A stretch of 64,000 nucleotides of DNA from positions 2,224,961 through 2,288,960 of the forward strand of contig NZ_JAENHL010000008.1 in the NCBI RefSeq assembly GCF_016595235.1, written 5' to 3'. This document shows positions 7,954-15,301 of this stretch, piece by piece (position 1 is the stretch's first letter; every line of letters begins with the position of its first letter). Made by a program: the position numbers and the translations under genes. The notes below the pieces were generated by a model. It made no database searches and had not been told where the DNA came from. It was given only the letters and a program-made list of their open reading frames with translations. The DNA comes from Taklimakanibacter albus (GTDB lineage Bacteria; Pseudomonadota; Alphaproteobacteria; Rhizobiales; Aestuariivirgaceae).

Positions 7954-9159
7954 ATGCACGGCACGTTACCCTCGCTCGATCACGATGAGTTTGGATCGTC
8001 ACGATCCAAACTCATCAACGTGATCGATTCTCATTTGTCGGCGCCGGATTCTCGCGAAAAACCGGCATTCACTTTTTCGCATCCCGCGCCTGACGCCCGC
8101 AGCGCACATCTCGCGATTGCGGGCGTCAGCAAGTCCTATAACGGGCCGGCCGTTGTCAATGACGTCGCGCTCGACCTCAAGCGTGGCGAGTTCGTGACGC
8201 TGCTCGGCGATTCAGGCTGCGGCAAGACCACGCTTCTGCGCATCGTTGCCGGTTTCGTCCATCCCGACAAAGGCCGCGTTCTGGTCGCCGGCCAGGACGT
8301 GACCCACACACCGCCGGCACAGCGCCATATGGGCTTCGTGTTCCAGTCCTATGCGCTGTTCCCGACCAAGACGGCACGTCAGAATATCGCCTTCGCGCTC
8401 ACCATCGCCGCCAAACCCAGAGCCGATATCGCGGCGCGGGTCAGCGAGCTGGCGCGGCTCTTCGAGATCGAGGCGCTGCTCGAGCGTTATCCGCATGAGC
8501 TTTCGGGCGGCCAGCAGCAGCGCGTGGCGCTCGCCCGTGCGCTCGCCGCCGATCCGCAAGTGCTGCTGCTCGACGAGCCGATGTCGGCGCTCGATGCCCG
8601 CATCCGTATCAAGCTCAGAAGCGAAATCCGGGCGCTGGTCGACCGGCTCGGCATCACCACGCTTTATGTGACGCATGATCAGGAGGAAGCTCTCGCTCTG
8701 TCCGATCGTGTCGCCATCATGCGCCAGGGCCGCATCGAGCAGATCGGCACGCCGGCCGAAATCTATCATCGCCCCGCGACACGTTTCGTGGCGCAGTTCA
8801 TCGGCTCGTCCAATCTGATCAAGGGACGCGCTCTGTCCTATGGTCTCGAAACCACGGATGGCGTCTGGCCGCTCGCCGACCGCATGAAGACCAGCGATGC
8901 CGGGCGGCCGATGACCGCGCTTTATCGTCCCGAGCATATCGAAGTGCTTCCGGGCGACACGAAAGGGATCACCGGCCGGATCGAGACGATGACTTTCCTC
9001 GGCGCCCATCTCCGCCTCGGCGTCGCGCTCCCCTCCGGCCAGAGGATCATCGCCGACCGGCCGTCGCTCGAAAATCCGCAAGGCTTCGCCATCGGCATGC
9101 CGGTCTCGGTCCGGCCCGACGCCGGAACCGCGGTGATCGTGCGCGACGACATGCCGTAA
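7954..9159 (+). CDS. ABC transporter ATP-binding protein (PotA/FbpC/PhnT type)
   Basis: Cytoplasmic ATPase of the importer. From ATG 7954 it has 401 residues: Walker A GDSGCGKTT (85-93; Asp replaces the usual Pro), Q-loop FQSYALFP, signature LSGGQQQRVALARAL, Walker B VLLLDEPMSALD and switch His in YVTHDQEEA. A TOBE-like tail follows. The conserved ABC fold begins only at HLAIAGVSKSY (about residue 52). The preceding 45 or so residues are the translation of an intergenic repeat (7978-8090), which happens to stay open. The true start is uncertain: ATG 7954 or an in-frame TTG at 8035. The stop shares one base with the permease start. Confidence 0.85.
   Translation: MHGTLPSLDHDEFGSSRSKLINVIDSHLSAPDSREKPAFTFSHPAPDARSAHLAIAGVSKSYNGPAVVNDVALDLKRGEFVTLLGDSGCGKTTLLRIVAGFVHPDKGRVLVAGQDVTHTPPAQRHMGFVFQSYALFPTKTARQNIAFALTIAAKPRADIAARVSELARLFEIEALLERYPHELSGGQQQRVALARALAADPQVLLLDEPMSALDARIRIKLRSEIRALVDRLGITTLYVTHDQEEALALSDRVAIMRQGRIEQIGTPAEIYHRPATRFVAQFIGSSNLIKGRALSYGLETTDGVWPLADRMKTSDAGRPMTALYRPEHIEVLPGDTKGITGRIETMTFLGAHLRLGVALPSGQRIIADRPSLENPQGFAIGMPVSVRPDAGTAVIVRDDMP
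7978..8090 (+). repeat. Dispersed two-palindrome repeat, copy b (inside the ATPase reading frame)
   Basis: Same element as at 3118-3221 and 56823-56933. The first palindrome is ATGAGTTTGGATCGT with the mirror half ACGATCCAAACTCAT. It is followed by CGTGATCGATTC and the second part GGATTCTCGCGAAAAACCGG to TTTTTCGCATCCCGCGCC. It sits just after the binding-protein stop, and it remains open in the frame of the ATP-binding protein. It therefore either encodes an N-terminal extension or marks an untranslated spacer. Confidence 0.85.
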
Positions 9160-11282
9160 TGCCGAATCTCGTCAGGCATCTGCCCAAGGTGATCGTCACC
9201 TGCATCGTGCTCGTGGCGCTTGGCCTGTTCATTGCCTATCCGATCGGCGCCATCCTCATCGAAAGTTTCGTCATCCGCGGCACGCTGCCGCCGGAGCGGC
9301 TCAAGATCGTGACCGAAGAGGCCCTGGCGGCGCTGCCGCAGGATGAAAGTGCTGAGCTCAAGCGGCGCTGGCTCGACAGCGCGAGCCTCTCCGAACGCGT
9401 CGATGCAACCGCGATGGCCTTCACGCTCACCGGCACGCTGATCGGCTGGGACCGCAAGGCCTCCTATACCGACCAGACGCAGGCCATGGAGCAAGTGCTG
9501 GCCAACCTGCCCACCGAGACGCGGCCGGCCGTCACTCAAGAAATCCCGATCGCCCATGTGATGCTGCATAAGCGCATCGCGCTCGCCTTCAAGGTGCGCG
9601 CCCAGATCGGCGAGGCGCGCTTCGATCAATTGCGCAGCGGCGCCGACAACCGCACCGGGCTCGACAATTACCTGGCGCTCTTCCAGCAGAATTATCTTTT
9701 CACCGCCGCGCTCAACAGCCTGACGCTGGCCGCCGCGACGACATTGTTCGGCGTGCCGCTGGCGCTGCTGCTCGCTTATGCCATCAATCATGGCGGGGTG
9801 CGCCGGCCGGCTATCACGCGGGCACTTCTCCTCACACCCCTGGTGACGCCACCGGTGCTGATCGCCACCGCGATCATCATGCTGTTCGGGAGGCGCGGCC
9901 TCTTCACCCACAGCCTGCTCGACCAGACTTTTGGACTGATCGATGCCGACCAGACGAATGTCTATGGCTTCTTCGGCACCATGCTGGCACAGGCTCTCTC
10001 CTATATGCCCGCGGCGATCATCATCTTCGACAATGGCCTGCGCCGGCAGAGCGGGCGCGTCGACGAGGCGGCGGCGGGGCTCGGCGCCCGTCACGGCACG
10101 ATCTTCGCCCAAGTCACGCTGCCGCTCACCTGGCCGGCACTCAAGCGGGCGATCGCGCTGGTCTTCATCCTGAGCCTCACCGATTTCGGAAATCCAGTGC
10201 TGCTGTGGCGCGACACGCCGGTTCTTGCCGGCGTCATCTATGACCAGATCACTGCCTATCAGAACATGCCGCTCGCCGCCGCTCTGTGCTGCTGGCTCAT
10301 TCTGCCGCCACTCCTTCTCTATCTCGTCCTGGAGCGGATCGGGGCGCGCAAACGGTATTCGACCGGCGAGGCGGGAAGCCTCAGCGAATTGCCCCTGCCC
10401 GCCTCCTGGCGCCTCACGCTCGGCACGCTCACCGGCCTCGTTTCTCTCCTGGTGCTCACCATCTATGCGACCATGGCGCTGGGTGCGGTGACACGCGTCT
10501 GGGGCGTCGACTGGAGCTTCACGCTCGGCTATTTCACCGCGCAAGGCGTCGATGTCGGTCTTGCCGGCTCCGGCTATGGCAGTTCCGAGCGCGGCCTCGA
10601 TACGATCTGGAGCAGTCTTGCCATTGCCGGCATCGCGGCGCCGATCGGCGGATTGCTGGGTGTCGTCATCGCTTACGTCGTCGAGCGCATGAAGCCACCC
10701 GGCGCCAATCTCATCGTGTTCCTGGCCCTGCTACCCGCCATCCTGCCCGGCATCATCTTCGGCATCGGCTATATCGTCGCCTTCAACGCGCCTTTCGGGT
10801 TCACCCAGTTGTCGCTCACCGGCGGCGCCGCCATCCTGGTGCTCAATATCCTGTTCTCGAATCTGTTCGTCGGGGTGCTGGCGGCGCGCGCCGCTTTGCA
10901 GCGGCTCAATGTGGCAGTGGACGAAGCAGCGGAAAGCCTGGGCGCCGGCCTCTTCACACGTTTCGTCCATGTCACGCTGCCGATGCTGCGGCCGGCGCTG
11001 CTGCTCGGCATGCTGTATGTCTTCATCGACGGGCTGACGACACTCTCCTCGGTGATCTTCCTCGTCTCGGGTGACCACAAGCTCGCTTCCGTCACCATCT
11101 TCAACCACGCCACGTCTGGCGATTTCGGCTATGCCGGCGCCAAAAGCGTGATCCTCCTGGCGCTCGCCCTCCTTGCCATGACGCTGGTGTGGCTCATCGA
11201 TCAGCCGCCGGGCAAGAAACGCTTCCGGCAATTTCCCAGTATCGCGCGATGGAAATCCAAAAATGAACAGGCCTTCTCATGA
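9159..11282 (+). CDS. ABC transporter permease with two fused permease domains (aminophosphonate/Fe type)
   Basis: A 707-residue inner-membrane protein that carries both halves of the import channel. EAA loops occur twice: about 303-330 (DEAAAGLGARHGTIFAQVTL) and 589-616 (EAAESLGAGLFTRFVHVTLP). This is the FbpB/PhnU2 architecture. Between the first helix (about 12-35) and the second (about 183-208) lies an unusually long soluble segment of about 145 residues, predicted periplasmic. It is charged, without cysteines, and lengthens the protein beyond the roughly 550 residues common for the family. It overlaps the ATPase stop by one base, and its own stop overlaps the next start by four (ATGA). 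Confidence 0.88.
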   Translation: MPNLVRHLPKVIVTCIVLVALGLFIAYPIGAILIESFVIRGTLPPERLKIVTEEALAALPQDESAELKRRWLDSASLSERVDATAMAFTLTGTLIGWDRKASYTDQTQAMEQVLANLPTETRPAVTQEIPIAHVMLHKRIALAFKVRAQIGEARFDQLRSGADNRTGLDNYLALFQQNYLFTAALNSLTLAAATTLFGVPLALLLAYAINHGGVRRPAITRALLLTPLVTPPVLIATAIIMLFGRRGLFTHSLLDQTFGLIDADQTNVYGFFGTMLAQALSYMPAAIIIFDNGLRRQSGRVDEAAAGLGARHGTIFAQVTLPLTWPALKRAIALVFILSLTDFGNPVLLWRDTPVLAGVIYDQITAYQNMPLAAALCCWLILPPLLLYLVLERIGARKRYSTGEAGSLSELPLPASWRLTLGTLTGLVSLLVLTIYATMALGAVTRVWGVDWSFTLGYFTAQGVDVGLAGSGYGSSERGLDTIWSSLAIAGIAAPIGGLLGVVIAYVVERMKPPGANLIVFLALLPAILPGIIFGIGYIVAFNAPFGFTQLSLTGGAAILVLNILFSNLFVGVLAARAALQRLNVAVDEAAESLGAGLFTRFVHVTLPMLRPALLLGMLYVFIDGLTTLSSVIFLVSGDHKLASVTIFNHATSGDFGYAGAKSVILLALALLAMTLVWLIDQPPGKKRFRQFPSIARWKSKNEQAFS

Positions 11283-12520
11283 CCCATGATCTCATCGCCC
11301 GCGACGCCGCCGCGTTCTTCCATCAGGAGAGCTCATCGCCCTGTCCGTTTGCTCTCAAAAGCGCGCAAGGCGTGTGGCTCGAAGACATCGAAGGCCGACG
11401 CTTCATCGATCTGCACGGCAATACGGCGCATCATCTGGGCTACGGCCATCCGCGCCTCATCGCCGCGCTCAAGGAGCAGCTCCACACATTGCCCTTCTCG
11501 CCGCGCCGCTTCACCAATGAGACAGCGGTGCGCCTCGCCGAGAAGCTGCTCGATCATTGGCCCGGTGCTCCTGCGAAAGTGCTGTTTGCGACCGGCGGAT
11601 CGGACGCCATCGAGATCGCGCTCAAGCTCGCCCGCGTGGCCACCGCACGGCATGAAACCATATCCTTCGAAGGTTCCTATCACGGCCATGGCTTTGGCGC
11701 CTTCGGCCTGTCGAGCGCCGAGCCGGATGCGCGGCTCGGCCCTTTCCTACCTGGCCGCCACCATGTGCCGGGCTATTGGCAAAGCGAAGACGGCCCGATG
11801 ATAACGCTCACCGAGATGAGCAGGATCTTCGACGAGAGCCGGACCGGCATCGCCGCCGTCATTGCGGAGCCGATCCGCTCCAACTGCCATCTGCCGCCGG
11901 AGGGCTTCTGGCCGGCGGTCCGCCGCCTGTGCGATGTCCATGGCGCGAAACTCATCTTCGATGAGATTCCCTCAGGCCTCGGCAAGACCGGACGCTTCTT
12001 CGCCTTCGAGCATGTGGGGGTGGTTCCCGATGCCGTCGTGCTCGGCAAGGCGCTGGGCGGCGGTGTCGCCCCGATCGCCGCGGTCATCGCCGATGCGCGC
12101 CTCGATGTCGCCGCCGATCTCGATCTCGGCCACTACACCCATGAGAAGAACCCGCTCACCACGCGGGCGGCGCTCACCACGATCGAGATCATCGAGGAGG
12201 ACGGGCTGGCCGCCCGGGCGGCGCGGCTCGGTGACCATGTCATTGCCGAGATCGCGAAGCTCGCGACGAAATATCCGGTGATCAAGGGGGCCCGCGGCAA
12301 GGGGCTGCTGCTCGCCATCGATTTCGCGCCGGAGGCCTGCGGCATGGAACCCGGGCCCCGCTTCACCGACCGCCTGGTCGAGACCTTCTGGCAGGAGGGG
12401 CTGTCGGCCACCGAAAAAGGCCAGACGGGCATGGGCTTTTCGCCGCCTTTGACCATCACGGACAGCGAAATCACCGAGGCCCTGGCGCGGATCGAGCGGG
12501 TTGCCGGGCTCCTGGCCTAG
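11279..12520 (+). CDS. Class III PLP-dependent aminotransferase/lyase, possibly aminophosphonate-specific
   Basis: A 413-residue class III (aspartate aminotransferase family) PLP enzyme. Lys257 in VVLGKALGGG is the expected Schiff-base lysine, and Asp228 in LIFDEIPSG binds the pyridine nitrogen. GSYHGHGFGAFG and the EPIRSNCHLPPEG stretch fit the family. The start overlaps the permease stop (ATGA). Enzymes of this class next to aminoethylphosphonate importers include PbfA, the (R)-1-hydroxy-2-aminoethylphosphonate ammonia-lyase, and the DEIP[ST]GLGKTG form seen here is compatible with it. An ordinary omega-aminotransferase is also possible. No phnW, phnX, phnA or phnY gene is seen nearby. Confidence 0.78.
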   Translation: MTHDLIARDAAAFFHQESSSPCPFALKSAQGVWLEDIEGRRFIDLHGNTAHHLGYGHPRLIAALKEQLHTLPFSPRRFTNETAVRLAEKLLDHWPGAPAKVLFATGGSDAIEIALKLARVATARHETISFEGSYHGHGFGAFGLSSAEPDARLGPFLPGRHHVPGYWQSEDGPMITLTEMSRIFDESRTGIAAVIAEPIRSNCHLPPEGFWPAVRRLCDVHGAKLIFDEIPSGLGKTGRFFAFEHVGVVPDAVVLGKALGGGVAPIAAVIADARLDVAADLDLGHYTHEKNPLTTRAALTTIEIIEEDGLAARAARLGDHVIAEIAKLATKYPVIKGARGKGLLLAIDFAPEACGMEPGPRFTDRLVETFWQEGLSATEKGQTGMGFSPPLTITDSEITEALARIERVAGLLA

Positions 12521-12617
12521 CTCCCGACCGGCCGGCGGGCGATCGTCCTGTCTTGGCAAGACTTTACGTTCATGTAGAGTGATGCCTGAGGGGGGTCCAA
12601 ACGGGGTATATTGGGCC

Positions 12618-13310
12618 ATGTCTTTGACTCGCAGGGAACTGCTCACCGGCGCCGCCGCGGCGCTCGGCACTATCGGCTTGGCTGAAAAGGCCGAGGCCTA
12701 TTCCAAGACCTACAGCGCCTCGGCGCTCAAATATTTCAGCGGCACCCAGGAGGATAACGGTCATACCTACCGGATGACCAACTGGAAGAAGATCAAGCCG
12801 CAATGGCGCCGCCAGCTCGTCAAATATGAAAGCATCGAGCCGCTCGGCAGCGTTGTGATCGATACTTCGAATCACTTTCTCTATGTCGTTTTCGAGAACC
12901 AGACGGCGCTGCGGTATGGCGTCGGCGTCGGACGCGACGGCTTCCGCTGGTATGGCCGCGCCCGCATCGACCGCAAGGCGCTGTGGCCGCGCTGGGTACC
13001 GCCGCCCGAGATGCGCAAGCGCCAGCCGGAGCTGCCCGAATCGATGGAAGGTGGCCCTGACAATCCGCTGGGGCCGCGCGCCATGTATCTGTTCCGCAAG
13101 GGCGCCGATCTCGGCTATCGCCTGCATGGCACGCTCGAGCCCTGGTCGATCGGCACGAATGTCTCCTCGGGCTGCGTCCGCATGTTCCCTGAGGATGTGA
13201 TCGACCTCTATCAGCGCTGCCCGGTCGGCACGCGTGTCCTCGTCCTCAAACATCTGGGCGCCGCGATCATCGACGAAAGCGCGCCCGTCGACACCCAACC
13301 GCCGGATTGA
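12618..13310 (+). CDS. L,D-transpeptidase (YkuD domain), copy 1
   Basis: A 230-residue exported L,D-transpeptidase that would crosslink peptidoglycan or anchor outer-membrane proteins to it. ATG 12618 was chosen because it opens the signal sequence SLTRRELLTGAAAALGTIG (paired arginines, Tat-like), ending near AEA at 27. The YkuD core spans about 75-212, with LHGT at 169-172 and the catalytic motif SSGCVRM at 183-189 (Cys186, Arg188). The strand-forming NHFLYVVFENQTALRY leads into the fold. The OmpA-like lipoprotein gene follows 3 bases after the stop, so the two are co-expressed. A close copy with the same partner lies at 14009-15228. Confidence 0.92.
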   Translation: MSLTRRELLTGAAAALGTIGLAEKAEAYSKTYSASALKYFSGTQEDNGHTYRMTNWKKIKPQWRRQLVKYESIEPLGSVVIDTSNHFLYVVFENQTALRYGVGVGRDGFRWYGRARIDRKALWPRWVPPPEMRKRQPELPESMEGGPDNPLGPRAMYLFRKGADLGYRLHGTLEPWSIGTNVSSGCVRMFPEDVIDLYQRCPVGTRVLVLKHLGAAIIDESAPVDTQPPD

Positions 13311-13313
13311 TCC

Positions 13314-13832
13314 ATGACGATCGCTACGAACCTGAAAAACATCGCCGCCCTCGCTTTGACGCTGGCGCTTCTGGGCTGCGCCAGCAGCGGCGGCACCAGC
13401 AACATGGCGTCACCGACCGAAGGCACCAATGCCCCGATCGGTGGCGGCATCAATGTGACTGCCGGCACTGAAGAAGACTTCATGGTCAATGTCGGGCGCC
13501 GAACCTTCTTCAAACAGAGCTCGGCCGAGCTCGACGACACGGCGCGGGTGACGCTCGACAAGCAGGCCGAGTGGCTCAATCAACATCCGCAATGGAAGGT
13601 GAAGCTGCAGGGCTCGGCCGATGATCCGGGCTCGGTGGCGTCACAGAAGGCCTTGTCGCAGAAGCGCGCCGATGCGGTACGAAATTATCTCTCCTCACGC
13701 GGCATCGCGCCCGAGCGCATGCTGGCCAAGGGATATGGCCGTGACAAGATCGGCGAGGATTGCCCGGAGATCGAATGCAAGTCGCAGAATCGGCGGGTCG
13801 TCACCAATCTCCAGGAGAATCCCGAGTTCTGA
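13314..13832 (+). CDS. OmpA-domain lipoprotein (Pal-like), copy 1
   Basis: A 172-residue lipoprotein. The lipobox LALLGC puts the lipidated Cys at residue 22, followed by a Ser/Gly-rich linker. The OmpA/MotB peptidoglycan-binding domain covers about 50-165, with KQAEWLNQHPQWKVKLQGSA, the helix SQKRADAVRNYL and GYGRDKIG, ending in SQNRRVVTNL (the Arg that usually binds diaminopimelate). It is smaller than TolA-partner Pal but has the same plan. It is cotranscribed with the L,D-transpeptidase, which suggests a joint role at the outer membrane-peptidoglycan interface. A paralogue lies at 14698-15228. Confidence 0.9.
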   Translation: MTIATNLKNIAALALTLALLGCASSGGTSNMASPTEGTNAPIGGGINVTAGTEEDFMVNVGRRTFFKQSSAELDDTARVTLDKQAEWLNQHPQWKVKLQGSADDPGSVASQKALSQKRADAVRNYLSSRGIAPERMLAKGYGRDKIGEDCPEIECKSQNRRVVTNLQENPEF

Positions 13833-13837
13833 CGCCT

Positions 13838-13936
13838 AAAGCGTGATGGCTTCAGGAAGAGCCGCCATCACGCTTTATCTTCTTATTTGCGCATCGGATT
13901 CTCCGAAAACCGCTTCGCACTTTTCGGTCCGATGCT
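13838..13936 (+). repeat. Palindromic repeat, diverged copy d, with terminator-like hairpin
   Basis: A 13-bp perfect stem (13838-13850 with 13864-13876, arms AAAGCGTGATGGC and its complement) follows the first OmpA gene closely. The next bases GCATCGGATTCTCCGAAAACCG to TTTTCGGTCCGATGC form a second palindrome with the same architecture as copies a, b and c, though the bases have diverged. It may end transcription of the first transpeptidase/OmpA pair. The rest of this 176-base gap shows no gene. Confidence 0.7.
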
Positions 13937-14008
13937 CTATTTGGCAGGCCATCGCAATGATGTAGACTAAGCCGGCTTGAGTGAGGGCTCGAGTTGAGGT
14001 GTCGGGCC

Positions 14009-14698
14009 ATGTCCTTGACCAAACGTCAATTCCTGTCCGGTTTCGCGGCGGCCTGCACCGCCGGTGGTTTAGTGCGGGCTGACGCCAGCGCGCGGGCCTA
14101 CAGCCCCGCCGCTCTCGCTTATTTCGCCGGCGACCAGGAGGACTATGGGCATGCCTACCGCCTGACCAACTGGAAGAAGATCAAGCCGCGCTGGCGGCGC
14201 CAGCTGGTGCAGTATTTCAGCACCGAGCCGCCGGGTAGTGCCGTGATCGATACCGGCAATCACTTCCTCTATCTTGTTTTCGAGAACCGCACCGCCTTGC
14301 GGTATGGCGTGGGCGTCGGACAGGATGGCTATCGCTGGTATGGCCGCGCCCGCATCGACCACAAGACGCTGTGGCCGCGCTGGGATCCGCCGCCGGGCCT
14401 CAGGCAGCGCCATCCGGAGCTGCCGGTGTCGATGGCGCCCGGGCCCGATAATCCTCTGGGTCCCCGGACACTCTATCTCTATCGTGACGGCGTCGATCTC
14501 GGCTATCGCCTGCATGGGACGCCCGAGCCGTGGACCATCGGCGCGAATGTTTCCTATGGCTGCATCCGCATGTTCCCCGAAGACATCATCGATCTCTATC
14601 TGCGCTGTCCGCTCGGCACACGCGTGCTCGTCCTCAAGCATCTGGGGGCACCGGTGATCGATGAGGCCGCGACGGCCCATACCGAGCCGCCGGGCTGA
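14009..14698 (+). CDS. L,D-transpeptidase (YkuD domain), copy 2
   Basis: Paralogue of the 12618-13310 protein, 229 residues and closely similar along its whole length. Shared blocks include LTNWKKIKP, NHFLY, GRARID and GPDNPLGPR. The signal sequence is SLTKRQFLSGFAAACTAGG. The catalytic block is LHGTPEPWTIG to SYGCIRM (Cys185, Arg187). ATG 14009 was preferred over an in-frame TTG five codons earlier because it matches the start of the paralogue. The following OmpA-type gene overlaps it by one base (TGATG). The repeated gene pair shows a tandem duplication of a two-gene unit. Confidence 0.9.
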   Translation: MSLTKRQFLSGFAAACTAGGLVRADASARAYSPAALAYFAGDQEDYGHAYRLTNWKKIKPRWRRQLVQYFSTEPPGSAVIDTGNHFLYLVFENRTALRYGVGVGQDGYRWYGRARIDHKTLWPRWDPPPGLRQRHPELPVSMAPGPDNPLGPRTLYLYRDGVDLGYRLHGTPEPWTIGANVSYGCIRMFPEDIIDLYLRCPLGTRVLVLKHLGAPVIDEAATAHTEPPG

Positions 14699-15228
14699 TG
14701 CCGGATAACGTGAAGAAATTGCCGAACGGTCTTGCTCCGTGGTTGCTGCTGGCGCTGATCGCCCTGGTGGCGGCCTATGTGATCGTGCAAAAGACCAATC
14801 CGCCCGGCGCGTCCGAGGCCGAGACCACGCCCCTCCAGGGCGGCATCAGCGTCGAGGCCGGCAGCGAAGAGGATTTCATGGTCAATGTCGGACGCCGCAT
14901 CTTCTTCGCGGAAGGTTCGGCTGCGCTCGACGAGACAGCGCTGATGACGCTCGACAAGCAGGTGGAGTGGCTCAACAAATATCCGCAGTGGAAAGTGAAG
15001 CTGCAGGGCTCCGCGGATGATCCGGGCGATGCGCAAGCACAGATCGCCTTGTCGCAGAAACGCGCCGAAGCGGTGCGCGACTATCTGGCCTCGCAAGGCA
15101 TCGCGCCCGAACGCCTGCTCGCCAAGGGCTATGGCCGCGACAAGATCGGCACCGACTGCCCCGAGATCGAATGCCAGTCGCAGAACCGGCGCGTGATTAC
15201 AAATTTGCAGGAGACGCCGGAGTTTTGA
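14698..15228 (+). CDS. OmpA-domain protein, copy 2, membrane-anchored
   Basis: A 176-residue paralogue of the 13314-13832 lipoprotein. The OmpA domain is nearly the same (KQVEWLNKYPQWKVKLQGSA, SQKRAEAVRDYL, GYGRDKIG, SQNRRVITNL), but the N-terminus differs. Instead of a lipobox there is a single hydrophobic segment (about 12-30, APWLLLALIALVAAYVIV), so this copy is probably anchored in the inner membrane or carries an uncleaved signal anchor. After duplication the two partners may therefore tether peptidoglycan to different membranes. It overlaps the upstream transpeptidase gene by one base. Confidence 0.88.
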   Translation: MPDNVKKLPNGLAPWLLLALIALVAAYVIVQKTNPPGASEAETTPLQGGISVEAGSEEDFMVNVGRRIFFAEGSAALDETALMTLDKQVEWLNKYPQWKVKLQGSADDPGDAQAQIALSQKRAEAVRDYLASQGIAPERLLAKGYGRDKIGTDCPEIECQSQNRRVITNLQETPEF

Positions 15229-15251
15229 GTGGACGGCGGTCTGCCTAACTC

Positions 15252-15279
15252 CCCCTTCTCCCGCAGGCGGGAGAAGGGG
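15252..15279. terminator. GC-rich hairpin between convergent genes
   Basis: A perfect 13-bp stem with a 2-base loop: CCCCTTCTCCCGC at 15252-15264 pairs with 15267-15279. It lies in the 73-base gap between the OmpA copy 2 gene and the convergent BTAD regulator. It has no clear T-tract but is symmetric, so it could stop transcription from both sides. It belongs to the CTCCCxxxxGGGAG-style repeats seen in other convergent gaps here. Confidence 0.55.
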
Positions 15280-15301
15280 AAATCTCGGAGAAGGTTGCGC
15301 G

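Noticed and set aside
8922-10544. A 540-residue minus-strand open frame opposite the aminophosphonate permease.
   Set aside because: Low-complexity charged composition and no domain; it overlaps two recognised genes. Other long antisense frames (34402-35265, 42509-43600, 46796-48124, 54627-56006) were rejected for the same reason.
11279-12520. Phosphonate transaminase PhnW.
   Set aside because: PhnW is a class V fold-type enzyme; this is class III, so PhnW is not supported.
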